Source of the DNA: Methanobrevibacter sp.
GTDB taxonomy: Archaea > Methanobacteriota > Methanobacteria > Methanobacteriales > Methanobacteriaceae
Assembly: GCA_017652345.1 (NCBI GenBank)
Contig: JAGCBE010000379.1
Location: forward strand, 1 to 13,649
DNA: 13,649 nucleotides
Direction of reading: 5' to 3'
The position numbers and the translations under genes are program-made. The notes under the pieces were generated by a model that was not told the DNA's origin, made no database searches, and saw nothing but the letters and a program-made list of their open reading frames with translations. Below are positions 8,430 to 13,649 of this stretch, in pieces. Every line of letters begins with the position of its first letter. Positions within the stretch are counted from its first letter, which is position 1.

Positions 8430-8801
8430 TTAACTAGAGGCTTTTTTGTATGCTAATAACACACCTTTCATATTAGCTTTGAATGTATCAGTATTTGTTT
8501 CATTAGTCTTAAAATAAATACGGTTTGAAGAAGTTGTATAGTGTCCATAAGGTAAATTAGCCATACCAGTATATTCATTCCATTCAGCATTAGTACATAA
8601 AACGATAGATGTATTAGGTGCCATATTAGACAATTCAGCAGACATTGTATGGTCATTAGAATTTAATAACCAATTTTGTTCACCTAAATCTATTATATCT
8701 AAATTATCAAAACTTTCTGATTTACTTATGGCCAACATTTGTCTTAAAGTTCCACCAAGAGCACTTTTAAGACCAAATACACTGAATAAATCCTCAGTTA
8801 T
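8430..8801 (-). CDS. Silent alternative fibre-tip module 2 (promoterless, no start signal)
   Basis: This - strand frame begins at ITEDL on the recombination core and continues with FSVFGLKSALGGTLRQ, an IIDLGEQNWLLNSND domain and the end LLAYKKASS. There are 118 residues after ITEDL. The frame stays open upstream to about 8882, but only a TTG without a ribosome site could start it, and the upstream residues look non-coding. It is a diverged homologue of silent module 1 (shared GLK.ALGGTLRQ, DLG, KGVLLAY) and of the DLG-W domain in the large fibre, with a different middle that would give different binding loops. Inversion with the fibre-gene site would place it as a new fibre tip, carrying the other silent module along. 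A decayed relic of an old fibre gene is the alternative reading, but the intact frame and exact core argue against that. Confidence 0.7.
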   Translation of the reverse strand: MTEDLFSVFGLKSALGGTLRQMLAISKSESFDNLDIIDLGEQNWLLNSNDHTMSAELSNMAPNTSIVLCTNAEWNEYTGMANLPYGHYTTSSNRIYFKTNETNTDTFKANMKGVLLAYKKASS

Positions 8802-8806
8802 ATTGT
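8783..8806 (-). repeat. Putative recombination site C (- orientation, start of silent module 2)
   Basis: On the - strand the left arm is ACAATATA, the spacer is ACTGAGGA (plus-strand 8791-8798) and the right arm is TTTATTCA. The six inner arm bases are inverted repeats at five of six positions. The 15 bp at 8785-8799 match 8408-8422 exactly. It is in direct orientation to the site of the other silent module, about 377 bp away, and inverted to the site in the fibre gene, about 1150 bp away. Confidence 0.68.
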
Positions 8807-8937
8807 GATTTATTTCATAAAAGATTACTTTTATTTGGATTTTATATTTTAACGTTTTGTAAGAAAAATTACAAATCACCAAGCAAGCATAGACTTGTTT
8901 TTATTTATTTTCAAAAATTAAAGGAGGATTTCACTTT
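8807..8937. other. Non-coding gap between the cassette and the next + strand gene
   Basis: This very AT-rich stretch has no convincing coding frame. It contains a 7-bp inverted repeat, TTTGTAA (8856-8862) and TTACAAA (8869-8875), around GAAAAA. It ends with the strong ribosome site AAGGAGG at 8921-8927 of the next gene. It would be a natural place for a promoter, but no -35/-10 pair stands out enough to call. Confidence 0.4.
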
Positions 8938-9825
8938 ATGTCAAATTATTTTTTAGGCTCAGTGGGAATTGCAGAGGCCTTTTATGTAAATAAAGGAAAT
9001 AAGAGATTGGCTTTTGTTTCAAGAACTCTTACTGAACATGCAATTAATATAACTGCCACACAAGATGAGCTAAGAGCAGGAACTGGTTCTGTCACACATG
9101 CAACCTTTTCACATGATCCTAACATTGAGATTAAGTTGGTAGATGTATTGTGGAATTCTGCATATATTGAAGCTATATTAGGTAAGAAATTTAGGGGCGC
9201 AGGACAAGTTACAGATTACATGACTGAAACAGTTATTTCTTCTGGTCCAAATACTTTAACTTATTTAACTCATACACCTGTGAGTTTACCTTTTGGAACT
9301 TATACTCCAAATGAAGATTCAAGATTAACCGTAACTTTAAGTTTCCCTTTGGGAGCAACAGAAACAAAAATTATGATTAACCAAGTTGGAACAGATGTTT
9401 GGACTTGGTACACTGGTTTGTTGCGTGGAAATGGAATGTATTTACCAGCTGGTTCATGGAATGTTTCTTATATGTATGAAAGTGAAAGTGCAAGAGAAAT
9501 GTGGGTAGATACTAATTTATGCCCAGCAGAATTATACTTAGTAATTACAACTCCTCTATATAAAGCAGATGGTTGTGGTCAAGGTGTTTCTGAAGGATCT
9601 TATGAAGTTGGTCACATTACTTTTGAAATTCCTAGATTTAAAGTAAATCCTGATATCAATTTAGGTTTTCAAATGTCTTCTCAGACTTCTATTGAAATTG
9701 GTGGAGTAGCTTTAGCAACAGAAGACTGTTGTGGAGATACTTTAAAAATGATGAAAATTGTTGAAGTTCGTGATGATTATGATTTTACAGATGAAATTGA
9801 AGCTATTACAATTTCAGGAGAGTAA
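8938..9825 (+). CDS. Major structural protein, tail-tube-like
   Basis: The protein is 295 residues with AAGGAGG at 8921-8927. Near residues 46-82 it reads RAGTGSVTHATFSHDPNIE then IKLVDVLWNSAYIEAILG. This matches the general pattern of phage tail-tube and major tail proteins, in which a glycine-rich turn and 'fsh...i.i.l.d.lfn..yi....G' precede the beta sandwich. Near residues 225-270 it has ITFEIPRFKVNPDINLGFQ, then SIEIGGVALATEDCCGD, also typical of that class. No signal peptide or membrane segment is seen. The middle (about 100-215) may be an inserted beta domain. It is followed by its own short gap and a lectin-fold adhesin gene. An alternative is a decoration or other abundant virion protein; tail tube is my best reading, at moderate confidence. 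Confidence 0.82.
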   Translation: MSNYFLGSVGIAEAFYVNKGNKRLAFVSRTLTEHAINITATQDELRAGTGSVTHATFSHDPNIEIKLVDVLWNSAYIEAILGKKFRGAGQVTDYMTETVISSGPNTLTYLTHTPVSLPFGTYTPNEDSRLTVTLSFPLGATETKIMINQVGTDVWTWYTGLLRGNGMYLPAGSWNVSYMYESESAREMWVDTNLCPAELYLVITTPLYKADGCGQGVSEGSYEVGHITFEIPRFKVNPDINLGFQMSSQTSIEIGGVALATEDCCGDTLKMMKIVEVRDDYDFTDEIEAITISGE

Positions 9826-9875
9826 AAACACATAAAAGTAATTAAAGGGATAAAAAGGTTTAAAAAGGAGAAAAT

Positions 9876-11216
9876 ATGTATACAGTTAGAGAAAATGATT
9901 TATACATAGGATATCGTTTTAAAGTCCATGCTATATTAAAAGATGGAAGCATGAAATTAATTCCTCCTGAAAATATTTTATGGCAAACATGTGGAACGAT
10001 ACAAGTAAAAGATGGTGTTGTTACTTATCCTGGAGATAAAGGAGATAGAGTAATAGCAAAAATCATCAATAAAAAACATCAAATTATTGCTTCTGATGAT
10101 ATTTATATTTCTGACGAAAATGATAATTTTGATGATTGGGAATTTGGTATTACTGGATTAGATAATCCAGATGATAGTAAATTAAGAAGAGTTAAAGACT
10201 CCAAAAATAGAGATTATGTTATTAATATGGCAACTGGTCAAATTGTTACAGATTTTGATGGTGTTATAGATTTTTTAAGAGTAAAAGATCTATATGACAA
10301 TGAATTTGTAAAAATTCCTACTCTATATCGTAAATTTGACGGTAAAACACTATTAATTTCAAAGTATAAAAAAGATAAAGATTATAAGGTATATCCTTGC
10401 TTTATTAGTCCCCAAGATGGTGGTATTTTAGAAGAAATAGCTATTGGTTGTTATAAAGCAAGTATTGATAAAGATGGACATCTAATTAGTAGATCAAAAA
10501 CTAAAAGAATTAAAGGTACATTAGATTCATTAAAGAAAAAGATATATCCTTTTAACAAGTATAATTATTATTTTTTAAGAAATGAGGGCATAAATCAACT
10601 ATTAAGAGATTTATTTGTTATAATTTTTGCTTCTCGTTCTTTAAGTAATATATTTAAAAATCAATCTTGTGTTAATCCTCTAAATACAGAAACTGGAATT
10701 TCAGATCTCATGACTGATTTAATGTTTTCTTATCCTTTAAATTGTTGTTATTACAATTATGAAAAAAAGAGCTTTAAATTTTATGGTATTGAAGATCCTT
10801 TTGATGGAGGAATAGAGTGGATTGATAATATGTATGCCGTCCCAGAGCTTTCAAATGAAAATTCAGCTTGTTATTTAATAAATCCTTTAAGAGATAAAGA
10901 TGAAGAAAACAAGCCAGAAGATTTTGTACAAACTAATTTTAATTCAAAAAACATAAAACAATTAGAAAAAGTTGAACTCAGAAGCGGTGTTTATTTATTA
11001 CCTTCTGAATTAACAAGGAGTGTTGAAAAATATTATAGTAATTCTATTTTTAATATAGATTTTGAGCATCAAGGTCGAAATATAATAAGTGGAATACCAT
11101 CATATATTGATAAGCCCAAAAAAACAGGATTGTGGACTTATTTCTCTGTAGGAGGAGATGAAGAAGCATATACTCGTTTATGTTACTGTGAACGCAGTGA
11201 AGGAGATCAAAGATGA
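9876..11216 (+). CDS. Adhesin with C-type-lectin-like (FGE-sulfatase-like) fibre domain
   Basis: The protein is 446 residues with AAGGAG at 9865-9870. Residues about 1-80 look like an Ig-like domain (KDGSMKLIPPENILWQTCG, KGDRVIAKI). From about residue 140 the sequence follows the well-known order of lectin-fold phage fibre domains. FVKIPTLYRKFD comes first, then YKVYPCFI, IAIGCYKASID with SRSKTKRIKGTLDSLKKK, LLRDLFVIIFASRSLSNIF, NTETGISDLMTDLMF, FKFYGIEDPFDGGIEWIDN, and near the C-terminus GLWTYFSVGGDEEAYTRLCY. The same fold underlies many receptor-binding tips, including the variable proteins of diversity-generating retroelements. I see no template repeat or reverse transcriptase here. It overlaps the next gene by ATGA, indicating translational coupling. 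Its role is most likely receptor binding. The fold call is good; the target is unknown. Confidence 0.85.
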   Translation: MYTVRENDLYIGYRFKVHAILKDGSMKLIPPENILWQTCGTIQVKDGVVTYPGDKGDRVIAKIINKKHQIIASDDIYISDENDNFDDWEFGITGLDNPDDSKLRRVKDSKNRDYVINMATGQIVTDFDGVIDFLRVKDLYDNEFVKIPTLYRKFDGKTLLISKYKKDKDYKVYPCFISPQDGGILEEIAIGCYKASIDKDGHLISRSKTKRIKGTLDSLKKKIYPFNKYNYYFLRNEGINQLLRDLFVIIFASRSLSNIFKNQSCVNPLNTETGISDLMTDLMFSYPLNCCYYNYEKKSFKFYGIEDPFDGGIEWIDNMYAVPELSNENSACYLINPLRDKDEENKPEDFVQTNFNSKNIKQLEKVELRSGVYLLPSELTRSVEKYYSNSIFNIDFEHQGRNIISGIPSYIDKPKKTGLWTYFSVGGDEEAYTRLCYCERSEGDQR

Positions 11217-11764
11217 TTATAAAAAGCGGCACTGATAGGAAAATTGAACATTTTAAAAACAGATTAAATATGGTCGGAGATATTTATATTATTGACCATT
11301 TTATATGTGATAGAATAACACATCAAAATCGATTCAGCAATAGTTTTGCTAAGACAATCCAAGTTATGGAGCAAGAGGCTCGGAACTTTTTAATTCAGTA
11401 CGATAATGCGAATAAGATATCAACCATTAAATTGACTGATTTAAGATCAGAAGAAAGTAAGAAATTAAAGTTTTATATAGCTTTTTGTGCCGAAGAAAGA
11501 GTTTATGATTTCTTTGATGGTGTTATAGAAGATATCCGCAAAGATGACTTTTTAGTTCTAATCGTTGGGTCTGTAAAAAAATATACAGATGCCCCTATAA
11601 CCATTATTACTCCAGAAAAAACATATGAATACAAATCATTTATGGAAACATTGGATAATGAAATAGAAATACCTATTTTTAGAACAGTAGAAATAGTGTG
11701 TACAGATGAACCAGATAACCCTAAACATTTGATTTTTGAGGTAAAGAATTATGGAAGAGACTAA
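11213..11764 (+). CDS. Hypothetical phage protein (183 residues)
   Basis: I do not recognise a family. The gene starts at an ATGA overlap with the preceding stop and uses AGGAG at 11201-11205. The protein has mixed alpha/beta character and is moderately charged. It contains FIAFCAEERVYDFFDGVIED-like hydrophobic-acidic stretches near residues 85-105 and a beta-rich end (PITIITPEKTYEYKSF, PIFRTVEIVCTDEP). There is no signal peptide, membrane span or catalytic signature. Position between a lectin-fold adhesin and small genes before the holin suggests a tail-assembly or baseplate accessory role, but this rests on context alone. Its 3' end overlaps the following small gene by 14 bases. Confidence 0.75.
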   Translation: MIIKSGTDRKIEHFKNRLNMVGDIYIIDHFICDRITHQNRFSNSFAKTIQVMEQEARNFLIQYDNANKISTIKLTDLRSEESKKLKFYIAFCAEERVYDFFDGVIEDIRKDDFLVLIVGSVKKYTDAPITIITPEKTYEYKSFMETLDNEIEIPIFRTVEIVCTDEPDNPKHLIFEVKNYGRD

Positions 11765-11924
11765 TTTAAGTGTAGAAAATTTTGAAATGTTGCCCATTAT
11801 GTTTGATGAAGGAAGGGTTTATTATAAAGTCAGTGATACTCTATTAAAGATCCCATATAATGAAAATGGCGTAAGAATGAACCAAGATGAGTGGAACACT
11901 TATCAAAATGCTGGAGAGGATTAA
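11751..11924 (+). CDS. Small hypothetical protein (57 residues), overlapping both neighbours
   Basis: An open frame from ATG at 11751 to TAA at 11922-11924 encodes 57 residues, starting MEETNLSVENFEMLPIMFD and ending EWNTYQNAGED. It overlaps the end of the upstream gene by 14 bases and the start of the downstream gene by 34 bases. This is the usual packing of coupled phage genes, and it fills an otherwise uncovered interval of about 125 bases. GAGG at 11738-11741 lies upstream with a suitable spacer. The content (GRVYYKVSDTLLKIPYNEN) looks like real protein, not shadow sequence. Function is unknown. Confidence 0.6.
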   Translation: MEETNLSVENFEMLPIMFDEGRVYYKVSDTLLKIPYNENGVRMNQDEWNTYQNAGED

Positions 11925-12442
11925 AAGAATTATTAGCAAGATGTACAGATTTGGATGAAAACAATTGGCTTTGCATGGAATATGTAAAGGATTATAGTTT
12001 TGACTGGGAAAGTTACAAGAATGGCAGTTACATTAACTGTCTTAAGTTCGACTATTCTCAAGAAAAGGAAGTTAAATTTGATTGTGATTTTGATTGTGCT
12101 AATTGTATGTTTAATTTTCATTTCTTGAAAGAGGCGGATTTAGAAAAAATGAAAAATGCCCCTTATACTTATAGGTGGCTAGTTGGGCAAAATAAAGATT
12201 TAAAATGCAAATTCTATAGTTACACAGATGTCGAAATAAAGGAAAATCAATTTTTATTTAATGAAATTTATTATGACTTTTTTGATAAATATTTAGAAGA
12301 TGCTGAATATGACATTTTATTTGCCGATTGGATTAAAAAACAAAAAAGAGTACCAAGGTATGCTTCTCAAGTAAATGGTAATTTCATTGCAATTGCAAAC
12401 CGAACTAGGAGAAGAATGTTGGTAAAAAGACACGACAAGTAA
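11891..12442 (+). CDS. Hypothetical cysteine-containing phage protein (183 residues)
   Basis: I do not recognise a family. The frame begins at GTG 11891 directly after an in-frame TGA. The start overlaps the small upstream gene, and no good ribosome site precedes it, so coupled translation is likely. A later start, for example the ATG near 11975, is possible. The protein is rich in aromatic and acidic residues and has a cysteine cluster around residues 65-75 (DCDFDCANCMF, spacing C-x3-C-x2-C), plus other scattered cysteines that could bind metal. The C-terminus is basic (NRTRRRMLVKRHDK). No membrane span is seen. It sits immediately before the holin gene, but nothing in it resembles an endolysin. 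Confidence 0.72.
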   Translation: MEHLSKCWRGLKELLARCTDLDENNWLCMEYVKDYSFDWESYKNGSYINCLKFDYSQEKEVKFDCDFDCANCMFNFHFLKEADLEKMKNAPYTYRWLVGQNKDLKCKFYSYTDVEIKENQFLFNEIYYDFFDKYLEDAEYDILFADWIKKQKRVPRYASQVNGNFIAIANRTRRRMLVKRHDK

Positions 12443-12462
12443 TTTTATAGGAGGAATGTATT

Positions 12463-12822
12463 GTGGATTGGATTACTACTGCTAATGGACTTATTGCTTT
12501 AATTACTGGTTTAGTTGGATTAATTACAACTGGTATTACTGCTTATTTTGCTATTAAGGCATGGATTAAAGCTACTAAGGATAAATCAGCTCAAGAAAAA
12601 TGGAATATGATTCAAGAAATGGCTAAGACTGCTATTGATGAAGTTGAGCATTCTGGTATCATTGGTTCAGACAATAAGAAAGAAGCTGCTATAGAAATCG
12701 TAAAGAAAAGTTGCAAGGTTGCTGGTTTAGAAATTAATATTTTTATCGATCAATTAAGTGAATATATCGATAGTTGTGTTAAATTCTACAACGATATGAA
12801 GAAAAAAAATAATAAAAAATAA
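12463..12822 (+). CDS. Phage holin, LL-H type
   Basis: The protein is 119 residues. One hydrophobic segment covers about residues 6-33 (GLIALITGLVGLITTGITAY and AIKAW). It is followed by a basic, amphipathic cytoplasmic tail with the layout of LL-H-family holins: a W..IQ.MAKTAIDEVEHSG segment, a KKEAAIEIVKK helix and a final IDQLSEYIDSCVKF helix. Holins of this type assemble in the inner membrane and time endolysin release at the end of infection. The start is GTG, supported by GGAGG at 12450-12454 eight bases upstream. No endolysin is visible in the window. The family call is confident; lytic activity is inferred. Confidence 0.85.
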   Translation: MDWITTANGLIALITGLVGLITTGITAYFAIKAWIKATKDKSAQEKWNMIQEMAKTAIDEVEHSGIIGSDNKKEAAIEIVKKSCKVAGLEINIFIDQLSEYIDSCVKFYNDMKKKNNKK

Positions 12823-12846
12823 TTAAAAACTACGGAGGATTAAAAA

Positions 12847-13167
12847 ATGAAATTAGGACAAGAATACAAACAAGGTTTGGTTATTCAGCGCTCAGACAAA
12901 GGTAGTGCTTTCCAAGAAGTTGTAGATGCAACTATTGGTGCAGAAGGAACAATTGAAGCTCAATACGATGGTGGTATTAAAAAAGTCACTATTGAAACAA
13001 CTGAAGAAAGTGGAAAGCCATTAGAATTTGAAGAACTTCCAGAAGCTAGCGAAGATTATGTTGGTAAATTTGCTTTATATGCAGATGATTATTATCTTTG
13101 CACAGTAGAAGATGAAACTTATTCATGGGTAAAATATGCTCCTGCTACTGAAGAAGACGGAGAATAA
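12847..13167 (+). CDS. Small phage structural/fibre-associated protein
   Basis: The protein is 106 acidic residues with GGAGG at 12834-12838. Near residues 63-96 it carries ELPEASEDYVGKFALYADD, then YYLC and YSWVKY. This is the 'LP.AS.eY.Gki...g..YY.C......y.W' element found repeatedly in phage fibre and virion proteins of Gram-positive hosts. The N-terminal half (KGSAFQEVVDATIGAEGTI, IKKVTIETTEESG) is beta-rich. It follows the holin gene by 24 bases. A minor virion or fibre-tip role is likely, but nothing shows a specific partner. Confidence 0.78.
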   Translation: MKLGQEYKQGLVIQRSDKGSAFQEVVDATIGAEGTIEAQYDGGIKKVTIETTEESGKPLEFEELPEASEDYVGKFALYADDYYLCTVEDETYSWVKYAPATEEDGE

Positions 13168-13188
13168 GAACAATAAGGAGAAACATAA

Positions 13189-13410
13189 ATGTATAAAAAC
13201 GCATATGAATTACTAAAGGCTGTTAATGCTCGTAAAGCTGCTGATAAAAAAGCTGCTGAAGATCTAAAGAAAGCAGAACCTGTAATAGAAGAATCAAAAG
13301 AAGAAGCTAAAGAAGAAAAGAAAGCTACTAAGAAAGTTAAACGTGAAAACATAAAAGAATTCTTAGTTGAAGAAAAAGAACAACCTAAATTAGAGGTTGA
13401 AGAAGAATAA
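13189..13410 (+). CDS. Small Lys/Glu-rich coiled protein (73 residues)
   Basis: AAGGAG at 13175-13180 supports the ATG. Residues about 8-72 are almost entirely Lys, Glu and Ala (KAADKKAAEDLKKAEP, EESKEEAKEEKKATKK), consistent with a charged single helix or disordered linker and with no enzymatic motif. The N-terminus MYKNAYELLKAVNAR is slightly amphipathic. I cannot assign a function. It lies between a small virion-type gene and the tyrosine recombinase, and the same-strand order suggests co-transcription with the former. Confidence 0.68.
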   Translation: MYKNAYELLKAVNARKAADKKAAEDLKKAEPVIEESKEEAKEEKKATKKVKRENIKEFLVEEKEQPKLEVEEE

Positions 13411-13464
13411 TATATTTTTACAATAAAAAGGTATTTTTATTTATATTAAAAAAGGAGAAAAAAA

Positions 13465-13649
13465 ATGGCAAGAACGACCGTTTATAACGTGGGATTGACT
13501 GATGATATCGATAAAATCAATCCTAAAAACCAAGAACTAATTAAATCAGCTCTTAGTTATTATAAATCATTAGATCGTAGTGCCACCACATTAAAGGGTT
13601 ATAAAAATCAATTAGAAATTTTTTTCTGTTGGAATTATAAAGAAAATGG
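13465..13649 (+). CDS. Tyrosine recombinase / integrase, N-terminal part (cut by window edge)
   Basis: The first 61 codons are present, after an AAAGGAG site at 13451-13457. Residues about 22-58 match the SAM-like core-binding domain that opens tyrosine recombinases: LIKSALSYYKSLDRSATTL, then KGYKNQLEIFFCWNYKEN. The hallmark is 'S..T...Y...L..F..W' with a helix before it. The catalytic half (R-H-R-Y residues) lies beyond the edge, so activity cannot be judged. Two roles are possible: phage integrase, or the enzyme that inverts the fibre-tip cassette about 5 kb upstream, whose sites have arm-spacer-arm form. The first 20 residues (MARTTVYNVGLTDDIDKINP) look like a natural N-terminus, supporting the start. 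Confidence 0.8.
   Translation, partial: MARTTVYNVGLTDDIDKINPKNQELIKSALSYYKSLDRSATTLKGYKNQLEIFFCWNYKEN

Noticed and set aside
8047..8882. The two - strand frames as independent genes in a reverse operon
   Set aside because: Neither has a ribosome site or credible start (only TTG codons), and both connect in frame to the fibre through an exact shared core, so silent modules fit better.
8820..8937. A sigma-70-like promoter before the tail-tube-like gene
   Set aside because: Several TTG and AT-rich hexamers can be paired, but none has both boxes near consensus at 17-base spacing; in DNA this AT-rich that is expected by chance.
11050..11216. Diversity-generating retroelement variable region at the end of the lectin-fold adhesin
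   Set aside because: No second copy (template repeat) of this stretch and no reverse transcriptase is visible in the window. The fold alone is not enough.
1..13649. Alternative genetic code (TGA as Trp), considered because of the AT-rich, Mollicutes-like composition
   Set aside because: All tryptophans in the called genes are TGG, and TGA is used as a stop at the ATGA overlap (11213-11216).
1..13649. CRISPR arrays, tRNA genes or insertion sequences
   Set aside because: No regularly spaced short repeats, cloverleaf-like segments or transposase-like frames were seen.

Overview
The window is an AT-rich stretch of a tailed-phage (or prophage) structural and lysis-side region. Strong AGGAGG-type ribosome sites precede nearly every gene. 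The standard code fits: Trp is TGG and no in-frame TGA is needed. An LL-H-type holin and several fibre motifs common in phages of low-GC Gram-positives point to a Firmicutes or Mollicutes-like host. All genes run on the + strand in a tight array, except two short silent modules on the - strand at about 8047-8801.

Layout. 7-1146: virion protein with an Ig-like C-terminus. 1186-1644, 1663-3489 and 3509-3820: small and medium fibre-type proteins. 3847-7953: a 1368-residue tail fibre built from duplicated modules. 7954-8937: an apparent DNA-inversion cassette. 8938-9825: tail-tube-like structural protein. 9876-11216: adhesin with a C-type-lectin-like fold. 11213-12442: three overlapping genes of unknown role. 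12463-12822: holin. 12847-13167 and 13189-13410: two small proteins. 13465 to the edge: N-terminus of a tyrosine recombinase.

The main observation is the fibre's 3' end. An identical 14-bp core (AACTGAGGATTTAT) occurs once on the + strand inside the fibre gene (7641-7654) and twice on the - strand (8409-8422 and 8786-8799). At every copy it is read in the same frame as (K/I)TEDL. Each - strand copy leads into an open frame of 118-120 codons with no ribosome site of its own. Both frames are homologous to a domain already present inside the fibre (DLG-x-x-x-W domain). Inversion between the + site and either - site would replace the present 99-residue fibre tip with one of two others of near-equal length, in frame. 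The + site has perfect 8-bp inverted arms around an 8-bp asymmetric spacer, and all three sites share that spacer, as expected for a conservative site-specific recombinase. A tyrosine recombinase begins about 5 kb downstream and is the obvious, but unproven, candidate enzyme.

Taken together, the region looks like a host-recognition module (several fibres plus a lectin-fold adhesin) with a built-in three-way shufflon for the tip of the largest fibre, followed by a lysis gene.
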